Assembly: GCA_009767595.1 (NCBI GenBank)
Contig: VSDK01012150.1
Span: 53,896-117,895, forward strand
Origin: Symbiodinium kawagutii
Taxonomy: Eukaryota > Sar > Dinophyceae > Suessiales > Symbiodiniaceae
DNA: 64,000 bases
Direction: 5' to 3'
Shown here in pieces: positions 27,801-41,600 of the stretch. Below the pieces are notes generated by a model that had not been told where the DNA came from, ran no database searches, and saw only the letters and a program-made list of their open reading frames with translations. How positions within the stretch are numbered: position 1 is the stretch's first letter; every line of letters starts with the position of its first letter. The position numbers and the translations under genes are program-made.

Positions 27801-30800
27801 CGTGCAAGGGATTTTTCGAATGGTTTAGCAACCTTTATTAACCCCTACAACCCATTCTCGATAGCCGTTATTAGCCATTATAAAAATGGGTTCATAAGAA
27901 GTCATGATATTAATGGCTAATCAACCAACAAAAAGCCATTATTAAAATAAATCATTAGCCATTATTAGCCATTCATAAATCATTATATAGCGGGTTTTAA
28001 CCTTTAACCAACATTTGCTGGTGAATAACTGGTTACAAGTTATAAATGGGTACTAATCATTCAGAATAACGAATAATAATCATTATAATGGTTTCACTAG
28101 ATTTATTAGTTACAAGTTATAAATCATCATTTGTTCTCATGAACTGCCTCTGGGACCCCACCGTTGGATGCAGCTGAGCCTCCAAGGCCGTGGCACGACG
28201 GGTGCCGCCCACATGTCTGGCTTGGCGCACCACTCAGTGGCAGTTCCCTGGCTGCAGAACACCAGGGCATCACGGCATCAACAAGGGGCAGTAGCAACGA
28301 CTAAGAAGTGATGGTTACATACTTGATGGTTAATGACAGGTAGCACTAGGTGATGACGGAAACAACAAGAACGATCAGCATGAACAAAAATCAATAACTT
28401 TCAACTGGTGGTTCATGATTCTCGGTCTGCTGGTGCCCTCAACAAACAACCAGCAGTCATCAGGTGCCCTGAATAAACAAGCATTGTTTATCAATACTAA
28501 TCATCATTATGATGCTTATCAACCAACTACTGAACATTACGATCATTAGTAGCCTTTATCAACTTTTTCACTACTACTTATTCGTTGTTCTAAGCCAGCG
28601 GCTGAACAAGCAGGTAGTTCTACCTGCTCTATTGACCATTGGTGCAATTTATTCATCATAGACTAGCTCCAGCAACAATTCATAAACAGTGATTGGTAAC
28701 CAGCTGGCCATTGATCACCGGAGTTCTATTTGGACCTGGCAAACCATGGTAAGTCAACCAGCTATATCATGATCAGCTAATGCAAACCAGCTATCATCAT
28801 TATAAACCATTCATCAGGTACCATTTATTCATCACTATCATTGGGGTTCTACCTGGTTCCACCTGGTTCTACCTGGTTCCACCTGGTTTTACCTGGTTCT
28901 ATTTGGTACCACCTGGTTCTACCTAGTTCTACCTGGCAGACCATGAGATTTACCATGCCAAACCAAGCTGGCAACCCATGGGGGACCGAACTGGTTGGCC
29001 ACCACCTGGGGACCTTATTCACGAGGATCTCCACTTGGCACCGGATCGAAGCGCCGGCCAATCAGGCGGGCATGAGGGGTGGCAGGTGGATGAACTGGGA
29101 AGGGCATGAGAAAATGGGTTTATGATAGTGATAGCCATGTTAATGATTGTTAATTATAGCTTGTGGTAGTCAATGATGGTTAATGGTGGCTCATGGTGGT
29201 TTATGATGATTAATGATGGTTAAAGGTGGCTGAGGACGGTTAAAGAAAACTCAGACTGGTATAGATGACGGCTCAGAATGGTTGATAGTGGTCAGCAATT
29301 AGTGGTTCAAAGTGAGCATTGATGGTTAATTACTGATGGTTGACAGTAGTTATATAATCGTGGCAGTCACGCATCGCAGCCAGCAGACCAATCCTATGGA
29401 CTTCCTAGTCTGGAAACTTCCGCCACCACGGTACTACTGGTAATGGTTAATGTGCCAGACTGATGGTCAAAGACGGTCCATCATGTTCATGATAGACCTA
29501 AATGGGTTTACCATTTTTATCGAAAACTGGAAATGCAGCTGGCAAAAAAATCAAATCTCGCACTAAGCACATCCCGAGTGGTTATTTGACCAAACCCAGG
29601 CCATACCTAGTTTTCTCGCAACCTGCTCAAGCGGCATTTTCCAGTTCAAGCATTGTTGGGTCATGGCTACTTCTCTGAGGGATCCATCGGCAAATGAACT
29701 TTGTAAATATCTTGACCCACAAAAAAGGCAGAAACGCAGGGGACCACCCCCAGCTGCACATCCAGCCGTGCCGTCGTTGGTGATCTCCGCTTGGGACAGC
29801 AGCCATTCCCAGCTGCGTTCGAGGCCGTGCCGAGAAGAGATTGGTGATAGGTCCGGCCCTGCAGGGGCCCTGAAATGATCCGGGGACCGAGCTGCCGAGG
29901 CAGATTTGGTGGGTCCCAGCGCCATGTTTGGGTAGATTTAACCCCCCCAAAAAAAGGTCATTCTTGGCAGGGAAAACAATCATTTGCTTGAAATATTTAG
30001 AATAATTCCTACGAATTCATGGGGGAAGGCTACCATCAAATTTTAAACCATGAGCCGGACAGGCATGAGTGTTTTCTTCAAGGTTCAAAGCATAGACATT
30101 TGAAGATGACCAAAAATCCTAGTCAAAGATTAGCTTCTCCTTGAAGAGACTTGTGTTTGTTGATGGTACCTAGCCGACGAGCAGAATCAACCACTGGTTG
30201 GTGGTGTTTACCCTACCGATCAACTACTGGGGTAGTGGTGCTTGAAGCATCTGGGGGCCATTCCAACTCCCTGGGGACGTCAAGGCCCAGACATTTTGAG
30301 ACGATTTACTCCTTGATGATTCATGATTGGTCAGTGATGGTCAACTGATGGGTAGTAATGGCTAATTGAAGATTGATTTATACTTAATCGATGGTAAATT
30401 GATGGGTAGTAGTGGTTGTTAATGATAGTCAACTGATGGTCAATTGATGGGTAGTATTGGTTGGTTGATGGTTAATCCATGCTTAGTAAGGCGTTATGAC
30501 AGTGATAATAGCAACTGGATCAATGTAACCAGCACATATACTTATTGAGATGGCGGTGTTGTCAAGATGGATGACCATTCCGGCAGCGGTTTTGATTTGC
30601 CATCGTCAAGCCGTCAGAAAATCTTCTCAACTCAAAAGTTGACGGGTTTCCAATGAGCCCCACAACTTGATCGACGCAAGTCTTGAACTTTTGATGCAAA
30701 GTCTTGACAGATCTGTTTACCGATGCACCTTATGACAGATCTGTTGACTTAAGACGTCTTGACAGATCCGCGTGGGAAGCTGATGGGTCCTGGATCATAA

Positions 30801-33800
30801 CCTGGGCCGCCTTGGGACCAACAATTCGCTCCACCCGAGGGCTGGGCCTCTGTGGCGAAGCTGGTCACAGCTGGTTGTTGATTTGTCTGCGGAGATCGTG
30901 GGCAATGGTAGTTCATGGTGGTTTATGGTAGCTAGTAGTGCTGGTTAATGGTGGATAGTGGCCGCCAAAATGGTGGTTCAAGGTCGCTAGCAATCGGGGA
31001 TGGCAAACCAACGATGAGAGTTTGTGATGGTAATGCACCAATGAGTTTTGATAAACCTGACGGTGGTTAAAGATTTTTTTTGGATCCCCCATAGAGTCAA
31101 CTGGAGTCAGCTGTTCCATGGTCAAGAGATATGCCAGCAGCTGATCTGGCTAATCAAAACCGTGGTACCCTGGGAAACATCCCAGACCAAACTCGTTTGT
31201 GTTGGAATTTTCATTGAACCCTTTTCTTTTGTCGGATGCTTAATATTGATCCATAGCCATATGCCAGCAACTAATACGATGATTGGGCAGTTGCCCATGG
31301 GAAGAACTGTATTTGCGCACAGGCCATCTGCTCTTGCTTCTGCGAGCTGATGCTGAATGGGTTGCACCGAGTGCTTTCCGCCAACCCAAACTGATTGCTT
31401 TGTTGGTACATGCTGGGCCCCCCCAGTAGCTACCCTAGTTATAAACCAGGTATAAACCAGCTAACTACGGGGACCCGTCCTGTTACCTCCACCTTTAACC
31501 ACCAACAAGTACAGTTTCCATGAACCACCAATTCGCGTGGATGGCAATGCATCATTTTTTCCGTTTTAACGGTTGGTGATGGCTTCTTTGTCAGCACTAT
31601 TCTAGTTGGCGGTTTCAAGAATTTCTTATTTTCACTTGCTTGGTTGGTTGCTGGTTGGTTGTCGGTTGGTTGGTTTCTTAGCTCCTTACTTGGTAGCTTT
31701 TATTTCTTCCAGTATCAACAAGTGGTTGCTTGGTTGTCTACTACTTTTCATACGGCTTGAAACAATTGCTTCGCCGCAGCGCTCCTGGCCAGCCCTAGAG
31801 GCGTTGCCTCATCAACTGTACAGAACCAGCTCGTTGCCTCAGGCTGAGGAAAAATAAGCTCAAAGAATCTGCTTCCCGAACGCTCGGATAAAGTTCAGGA
31901 GATCTTCATAGTCAAAGAATCTGCTTCCCTGGCTCCCAAAAGCTGGGATCAGGTGATGTGAAAAATTGATTTACGACCACCCACAGGATGGACGTACAAC
32001 CAGCAGCAAGGAGCACTCAGTACCGGTCTCTGCAATAGTGCTCATCCAGTAATGAATGGGGCTCTAATCCAAGCTGACCAATGGCTTTTCCATGGACCAG
32101 TAATCCTGGAGATGTGCAATGGCAGATCCTTGGATGTGCAGCGTCTGGGGTTATAACCGGAATCTAATCATGGTAAACTCAGGGTAATAGTCAGGCAATA
32201 ATGGGTAGTACTGGTTGATCATGGTTGATAATGAAGGTTTATAGTGGTTAACTGGGACATTTCACCCCGGTTTACAACCCTCTAGCTGGTAGCTGAACGA
32301 CCCCCAAACTAGGCATGGTGAATGTCAACAGGCACTGGGGATGCCCATCCAGTCATGGGTCGTCACTTTGGTTCCTTGATGGTTAGGGCACCCACTTGCC
32401 CTGCAACAGGTGGACAATCCGTGGAGTTTTGCCCAGCAACCCTGTTCTATCTTCCAGGTGCCGTGAAACAACCTAAATAATCTCTCTCTCTTTCTCTCAA
32501 AATATAAATAAACACATGTATACATAAACCTAGATGGAAACATGAATGTGCGTATATGTATACACAGACAGATAGATAGAAAGAGAGGTAGATAGATAGG
32601 TAGATACGTAGGTGGATAGATAGGTAGATACGTAGGTAGATAGATAGACACACGTGTATCTGTACTGTACATGGGGAAATCGTTCGCATTTCGAGCCCAT
32701 TTTTGTGAGAACCTCCAGCAAATCCCCATGGCCTGGGCCCCGGAGTCAGATTCTGCGCTGGGTCTACGCGCCCTTTGAATGGCTGCCCTCTTGGGTGGCC
32801 CCCGTCTTTTGTGCGAGCGGAGAACAGCGTTCCTCTCGATGCTCGTGCCGATGCCACTGCGCTGCGAAGCTGTGGCCATGACCTCTGCAGTTGAAAGCTG
32901 AGAACAGATCGTAGAGCCAGGAGCTCCAGGAATGGCCACTGCTTTCGAAACCGGGAACAATGTAGTGGTGAAAATTGGTGAATTTTCCAAAGGTGCCACA
33001 GATCAGCCCAGGTGAGGCAACAGAGCAGTGCTGGATGGTTGGTAAGGTTACGGGTTAGTGGTTGGTGGTGAGTTGATGGTAGATCCATACCATGGTGGAC
33101 GGTTGATGAATGATTCGTTACTGATTGGTTCATGATTGGTTCATGATTGGTTAATAGCTGGCACATCTAAGGATTGTCGTCGATGATGATCCCTTGCCCT
33201 GCAGGTCCTTTGACCCCTCACTAGTGCCTTTATCACCAACCATCCTTGACCTTTGCTCCAAACATTAGACGTTCACAAGCCGTTGGCCAGTGCAGCTTGC
33301 AGCGCCGCTGTGCCATGCTGTGCCAAGTGAAGGTGGCGCCCGGCAGCGTCCACGTCCTTGGGATGTACACAACAAACTGGTGAAGCTGGGTGATCCGAAG
33401 CCAACTTTTTCCAGGTCCAACGAGCTCTTGAGCCCTCAAGGAAACATACAGAGTGGAATCCTGAAAGCATCTAAATTGGTTGGTTCACAAAACATTTGAA
33501 TATGCAGCAGTTATATCTACCATGCCTAGTGGTTACCCACAGTTGCAACCTAAGTGAACTACCAGTGGGTACCACTGTAGTTCCAATTCGCTGTAAGCAA
33601 TTATCCGAAGAAGCAAGCAATCATGTCCCGGTACCACAAATGCCCATATCTCACCGGGCTCCCCATCTTAGACTAGGAATTATGGTAACTTGAGAAGATA
33701 GAAACCGTGGAAAGCCGCTGCAGTAGGGGGAGCCACAGGGATCAAAGCTGAGCTGAAAGGCGTTCTGCTTGAAGATTTCTGCAGCGGAACTTTGCACACT

Positions 33801-35574
33801 TAAGATTTAATCTTTCGCAAGAACGGGCCCTGACAAATTCAGAAGGTGTTTTCTTCCATGGTCCATGTGGTATACGATGGATGATTTGGGGGGGCCCTAT
33901 TTTTAGAAACCATGATTGTAATTTGGTTGTCGTCCGTTTTGCACCCATTGAAGCCGCTGCAATCCTCTACATTAAAACGCTAACGCAACAATTCTTTGGA
34001 ATTTCGAAGCTACTGCACGAATGGTAGGATAGAAACGGTTCCCAGCTAGTATGAATGTTACTCCAACTTGTATTTTCACAATCTACGTGTTCCTTTGCAG
34101 AAATCCGTCACACCACCTACTGTGGTTGCAAGCAATGGGACGAACAACCTCTCAGCTGGGAACTTGTTCCAGCACTTCTTGTGTAGATCCTTTCTGGCAA
34201 CATCGACCCGGGATTCCCTTGTTTTATAGGGGTCTAAGCTCCAAGAAACCCTAGAACGCCCTATGAATAAAACAGTACAATGGTTTCCTGTAGATTTTTC
34301 CATCAACCAACCCCAAAACCATATAAAACATTGGTTTCGAACGCAGGTTTCCCATCGACCCAGTGATCTGACGATTCCTTTTGACCCAACTGTGATCTCC
34401 CAGCTTCTCGCAGCTTCGATTCTTCGTTGGCTCTTAGCTCTGGGCTGCTAGCCCAGTGGAGCAAGGGGAGAGATCCATTGCAACAATCAGATGGTGACAA
34501 CGGTGCAGAAGGGTTGAATAACGATGAAATTCAGAAATGGTGGTTGATAGTGATGGGTAACGATCAACACTGGGTAAGGATGGTTGCTCTTCTCTAATAT
34601 TGGTCACGAATGTTTGACAATGACTCATCGTTCCCACTGCTAAATCATGGCTGATACTGTCTACCAGTGGTCGGTTTCTTCTGGTTGAACGTGTTTCCCA
34701 AGTAGTATACGAAGCATTACGAAGCTACTACTATACGTAGTTCAGCAATTTGTAGTCCTGCTGNNNNNNNNNNNNNNNNNNNNNNNNNNNNNNNNNNNNN
34801 NNNNNNNNNNNNNNNNNNNNNNNNNNNNNNNNNNNNNNNNNNNNNNNNNNNNNNNTTCAGCAACTAAGGGGGTTCTGTTTCGTCAGCATGAGGCAGAGTG
34901 AAGGATTGAGTTGGTTTCACATAGAATTACATACCGCAGAAAATGGTTGGTGTAGAATGGTTGATACTAGTTGATTGTAGGGAGTAATAAGTAACATTAC
35001 TGATGGACTGGTTTCTTAAGATAGGTGACCCCACATTTATTGCTGTAAATGGTTAAATTCTTGGATGATTTGGGGGTACCCTATGATTTGAAAACCACCA
35101 TCTATAATTACGCACTGCAGAACACATAACTTACTATGAGTATATATTAGAATATATCTTGATATTGCGTATGTACTTGTAGTCAGACATTTTATGTATA
35201 GAGAACCTGTATCAACATGAATGTATACGTCTGTAACCGTACATTTATGTACTCATTTTCTGTACCATGTAGTCATACAAAATTTTAAGTTCTCCCCCCG
35301 CGCATGCGGGCCGCCATTTAGCAGTGCCCGCTGGTGCAGCGCGGAAAATCGAGCCTGGGCATGTTGGGTGTACATTCATGATGATTAAAAGGATAATTGA
35401 TGGTTAATCATAGGGGATGATAAGCAACAATAGGATATGTAACGGTTGATGATGGTTCAATAATGGTTGAATGATGGTTAACTGATGGTTACTTGATGGT
35501 TATTTGAGTTTTAATCAACGGTGATGCTTACTGATGGTTATACCGCAAGATGATTAGGGTGAGTGTTTGTTTAC

Positions 35575-35609
<35 letters not shown>

Positions 35610-38600
35610 TCATATATACACATATAGATGTCACTATATAGATGCTGCTATACAGATATTTGCTGATTTGGAGCACCGCTGGCAATGGCTCTGCAAACTG
35701 CGTTTTCCTCACCATGTGATGCCAAGAATTCCAAAGCCATGGAGAACTGCCATTCATGGTAGCCTGGAGGATGATTCATCGTTTGGGATCTCCCATAAGC
35801 ATGCATCAAGTGACGGCTGTGCAAGATGTCACCGTCAATCTTGAGGATAAGCTAGTTTCATTCAAGATGGTGATAGGTCATAACTAAGCATAGATGATGA
35901 CAATCCCAATCAACCCAAGCATACAAGCCAAGACCCACAGCTGCCAGTCTGCCAGTAAGGTAGATCGCAAGCAAGACCAGGGATTAATCTCGATCAGCTC
36001 GGCTGGGATGGTTCCGAACCAGGAAACCGGCTGATTGGTGGGTTCTGGTTGGTTTTGCCATCCATTAATAACACAACAGTTGGTATAGGAGTGGTTAATA
36101 TCCGCAAGAATGTTCAGTACCATGCATAGCTCATGATGATTCATAGCATCCACATGTTCGTAATCATGATTAATCACGGGTGATCTCTGCAATCACTGAT
36201 GACATGCCAACTCTCCATCATATCACGACCAGAAATTCTTGATATCAACATGCGCAACACCATGAGACGTTCAAAAGTTGGATTCTTAGTCCGTTAAGCC
36301 AAGGTTCATCAGTTGGCCGGTGATGTTAAAACCTTAAATCTTCGAACATCCATCAGTTCAGCCCAGGTTCACTGTTGGTCAACCCGTCACCAGTCCCCAC
36401 TGTTGTGGGGCACAAGCATGGCCAGGTGGGTCTTCGTCGCCTTGTGTCGCTGATCCGCCTGAAGGATCGCTTGCAGGCCGCGTCTGGTTATGGGGATTGG
36501 TGTGACCACGTAGATTGGTATATAGATATGACTATGGGTGAATTCCAAGCAACCAGTGGTGAACTAGCTGGTTTTCATTGTGAAAAACAGGAGTTTGGAC
36601 TCGCCTGCTGAACGCTCTGGGATACTAGACAACAATGATAGGGGATATTCTCAACTAGGTAGGCTTATATGTAGTTGAGACCCGTATAGATAGTGATCGT
36701 GAATGGTATGCAATGGCATTTATGGTGACGCCTGTTAAGTGTTGTATACTAGCATCATCTTACATATACATTGACATATGCATATATATATATTTATACA
36801 TATATGCATTGAATATGTTTATGTTTAGCTGCACACATATGTATATATAGTATTTATTTCAAAAACTGTTTGGAGAGTGCGGCGCGAGACCCTTAGTGAC
36901 AACTCCTCGTTCCATACGTCCAAACCGCGTTGTAATGATCCAAACCCGCATTTTGATCCATACCCGTATTTAGATATATATATACATATGTATCTATATC
37001 AAAATATTTGCAGATACATACATTCTTTTCATATTTCTATTTATGGTTAAATTGATTTTGAATCTTGATTTACATTTCTACGTATGTTTCTTATATGCAT
37101 GGTATAACTATTTGCTTGTGTGTATATATCAATATATATCAATATATATATATATCAATATATATCAATATATATCAGTATATATCAATATATATCAATA
37201 TATATCAATATCTATATCTATATATATATATATATCAATATATATCAATATATATATACATATACTTTTATTTACATATATATTTATATATTTATATATA
37301 TATGTGTGTAGATATGAATAAATGTATTGCCACCCATACTTAATTACATTAACCATCAATTCACCAACCGTGCTAATCTTCACCACCATTCGCCATCAAC
37401 GAACCCACCTGAGCGCCTGCACCCGCGCGCAGATTGCGGACGACGAGGATGTCTCTGAGCTCCAAGATGGCGACGAACTGCAGGCGCGGCCCGGCTGGGT
37501 GGGCTGAGGGGTTTTCCATGGTGAGAATCCACGTGGGTGGTGAGTTGGTTGGATGGATGGATGGATGGATGGATGGATGGATGGATGGATGGATGGATGG
37601 ATGGTTGGTTGGTTGGTTGGTTGGGTAGTTAGTTTTGGTTAATCTTGGTTAGTTTTGTTTGATTTTGGGAAGTTGGCTGTTCAGTCGGTTGGTTCAGTAA
37701 TGAATCAGTACATGACACAAAAGCAATGGCTGGTTGGTTTTCCATGGCACAAAGGAATCACGATGCAGAGTGACCAGATAGTCCGATGATAAGTTGTCTA
37801 CTGCTATCCCAACAGCTACCCTGTAGTCACTTCACCAACTTTCACCCATAACCAACAAGGTCTTTCTCCACAACCCATCAATTGAGAGTACCTATTAACC
37901 AGTCAATGCAAAGGATGGCACCAACATATTCTTGTCACTGCTCAGTCAGGAGACTCTCCAGAAAGGGTCAAATGGATATTGGCTTCGTAGTTTTCCATCG
38001 AGGCAATTGTTTGTGATATCCCAAGCTATCTGGATGGTTGATGGTTAACTGATGCTTAGTCTATTAGTAGATGGTTATTTGATGACTGTTGCTAGTCCCA
38101 ACCCTTCATTGCCAGTTGATTTATGGAGATGCTTCAGAAGTCAACTTTGCTGCTGGGCTGTTCAGCTGGCGATGTCGCTCACAGTTTGATCACGACAATA
38201 CTTTCCTGCACCAGTTTGTTGATCATTGTTGGTCACCTCCATCCTCTTTCTGATTGATAGTTGTTGACCATCCCCTCACCATCTTCAAACCATTAATCAT
38301 TATGAACCAATATTGCTAATCATAGCGACATACCATTTTTTTTACATATTGATCATTCTCCAGCTGGTGGTTGGGAGGGAGCGATTAGGAGCCAAGGGTA
38401 CTAACCCTTTAAAGGGCGAGCTAGGGAGCTACCCGTAGTTGCCACTCATCAAATGCCAGTTCTGAAGCACGGGAAATCATTCACCATTTTCCATTGCTAT
38501 GTTAGTTTACCAGAGGGTAACCATGATGATATGGCAGTTGTCATGACCCTTCAGCTACAGGCGACTTTCGCTGCAGACATAGCCGAGGGAGAAACAGAGA

Positions 38601-41600
38601 GCTCTGCTGCTCTACCGTCCAGGGGTGGAGTACTCTCGGTCAACCCTCCCTAGGTGGTGGTTTTATGCTGAGGAAACCATCGGATTTTCTTTACTTAACT
38701 TAAACATCTGGTGGTTTAACTATGGGGGATAACCAACCATACTAGCTAGTTGATGGTTTGATTGACCCTTTTTTCCCCAACTTTTGGGATGGTTGGTTGT
38801 TTGACTTGCACATATTTTTGGATGGTGAACAACCACCAACCAGTCGAGGCTCGGCTCGGAAGGCTTGGAAACCCACGACTTGGGTGTGAATGACTCCGTT
38901 GTTCGCATTGGATGCTGCCATTTGGTTCAGCAAAGAATTTGATTCACCTGCCGCCTTGCAGAAACATGTTCTTCTGCACAAACATGAATGCATGTGAGCA
39001 GTAGCCAAAAATCTGTTTGCTGATCATGATGATATCAAAGCCATAAAGCGGATCTGACTGTGGGTCAATACCATCTAGAACCCAACAGCGGGTAGATGCA
39101 AGGAGTGCCCCGCAATGTAAAGCTGGTCACGTGTTGCCTCCAATCATGGTGGACTCTAGACAGATCCTTCTGATGTGAAGGCCACAGCTTTTTTTACATA
39201 TGACGACTGCATTTGTTGTTCTAATTCCAGCTCTTCTCGATTCTAATCATTGAATCATATATTTTCATGGACATTGTGTTGCAACTCTCATTGTGATAAG
39301 CCTTATCGTCTTTTTTCAATCATTTTTTTTGCTGGTCGGTGGTTGAAGAAGCGCTTTGTTTGGGATTACACAATGGTTGGTTGATTCACACCCATATCAA
39401 CCATTATAAGCACAGAATTAACCAACAGAAACCCACTATCCTTTTAAACTATCTTTCATGGGGGTTGAACCCACCAAGCAGATTGTTCTTTCAGCGGTCC
39501 CATGTCGACCCACGCGAGCTTTGAGAGGCGGTCATCATGGGTCAACAGGGCTAGCTCAGGGGCTCTCCAGCAACGGTAGTGATTGACGGTGGTTAGTAGG
39601 TCGGCACTCGTGGACTAACGTGGTTGATGGTGGTTAGTACCTGGCAAAACGAATGGTTAGATGGTGGTTAGCAGGTTGACTGCTTGGTGATTTTAACCAT
39701 TTGTTTTCGTCCATGCTTATCTTCTTTCAAAAAGGGTCATAGCCGCTAACCAGTTCAAGATTGTTGACAGTGGTCGACTAATGTTTGGTTCATGGTTGAA
39801 TCTCAGTGTTCGCTTAATGACGAAAGTTTCATTGCCAAATGATTCACGACCGTTGAGAAGCTACCAAATGAAGCAACTACAGATAAGTGTTGTTAACCAG
39901 CAACGATATGTCTTTTTTTCTCAGGCCATTGGGAACCCACAAAGTTATGGTTGGTTTATTGCTGTAAGTATGACAACTATTGGACAATAACTGGGGGTAC
40001 CCCCATGTTGAGAAACCACCATGTAGATGTACCTGACATATAGATCTGCAAAGCGCGTATTCAAGCAATGGTTTGTCACCAGGGATAATGAAACCGCTGC
40101 CCAACCACATTGGTGTCATTGTACGAGGCTATCCACGCATCATGAAGGCCGCAACCACAATTAAGCCACCAACTACTATTTGAAGCATGTGATTGTTGGT
40201 TATAGTCTCTATCATTCACTATTATTAAGGGTCATAAGTTCCAACCCACCAACAAGTTCGCTTGGAAAGCACTGATCCGCCTTAAGAAGTCACCATGACC
40301 AGCAGTAGGGGACGATAGCTGGTGACTGTTGGACCGCTGGATCTGCGACTCTTTTTGCTTGTGGCTGGGTAGTAACCACTATGTATGAACGATCATGCAC
40401 CAGCTGGTTGTCCCACATTTTTTGCTTTCCAACAACCTTATTTTAACAATATCTCTTTTTCCTGGGAACCCTCCAACGTTCATCACTCAACATTGGGGCA
40501 ACACGAGGTGATTTATATGGCTGTTTGAAACTAGGGAACGCATTCCTTTCAACAAGGGACCCCCGACCGAAAGACATGGAACACGTGGGTCAACACAAGT
40601 CTCATCAAATGATTCCATGAACATTCCATCCACGAGTCTGTTGATGTTTCCGAAACAGCAAGGGCTACAGGGGCAGGTTTCGAACCCCTGCCAAGCTCCA
40701 AATCCCCGGCCTGTGCCTCGTGAAATGGTGGTCATGGGTACCTGGTGGCTTTGGTAATGAATTTGGGCCAAGCAATGCGCGCCAGGCACAAGAAGGAGGC
40801 GAGCAAGCATGAAAGCAACGTTTTTTACCTTTTAAACAAGGAGTTCACCGGAGGGGAAGCAGGAGGAAGGGTCCAATGACTCGGCAAGTCATGCTAGAGT
40901 CGGAGTGGTGGACATTGGTTGAAGTAGGGAGAAGATACTCATACCCATCGTTTGAGCAGCACAGAATGGGGATTCAGCAACGAATAACGAATAAATCATA
41001 TTGGTAAAATTCCAGTTGTTGGTGGTGATAGTTGTGGAACTGGAAGTAAAGTGGAGAATCGACCGCATGTTGGGGGTATAAGAATGGCTGAGACTCACGC
41101 GCTGTGTCAAAGACTCTGGTTTAGTGGCCTAGCAGGCCTGCAAGGTGTACCCTACCAAGCTATGAGGTAAAGAAGCTTGCTGATCATTCTGGAGCTCTAC
41201 CAAAGAGTAGAGTCAGAAAATGATTTTTCTTGAGAGTTGATGCCTCACGATTTGGAATTCTCAAGCATTCGTGACGAACCATTGTGAACGATTCATCAGA
41301 ACTCATGATTTGTAAATGTGTTTGCAGATATGCATACATATGGATATACACACCACACACTCTTTGGCAATCTAAGAATCTAAGATAGCTATGGAAATTT
41401 TCTCTCGGGCTGTTGGAAATGGCAGTTTCCAGGGGGGTTCAGAGGTGACCGTCATCCAATGTTGGGGACCCCTCCAGGAGGACCAGGCTGAAAAACTGAC
41501 GATGACATCGCCGAGCTTGCCAGGACTGCAGCCAGCACCGGAGGGTATGATGAGTTGGTTCAGAACGCTGTGATGATCAGCAGCATCAATGATGGACAAT

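Noticed and set aside
28841..29061. Repeating VPPGSTW-type ORF
   Set aside because: Product of the TACCTGGTTC decamer array.
37043..37389. Tyr/Ile-rich ORFs on both strands
   Set aside because: Translations of the ATATATCA microsatellite.
40674..40696. Box B-like GGTTCGAAACC on the minus strand
   Set aside because: No matching box A or cloverleaf on that strand; it falls inside a candidate exon.
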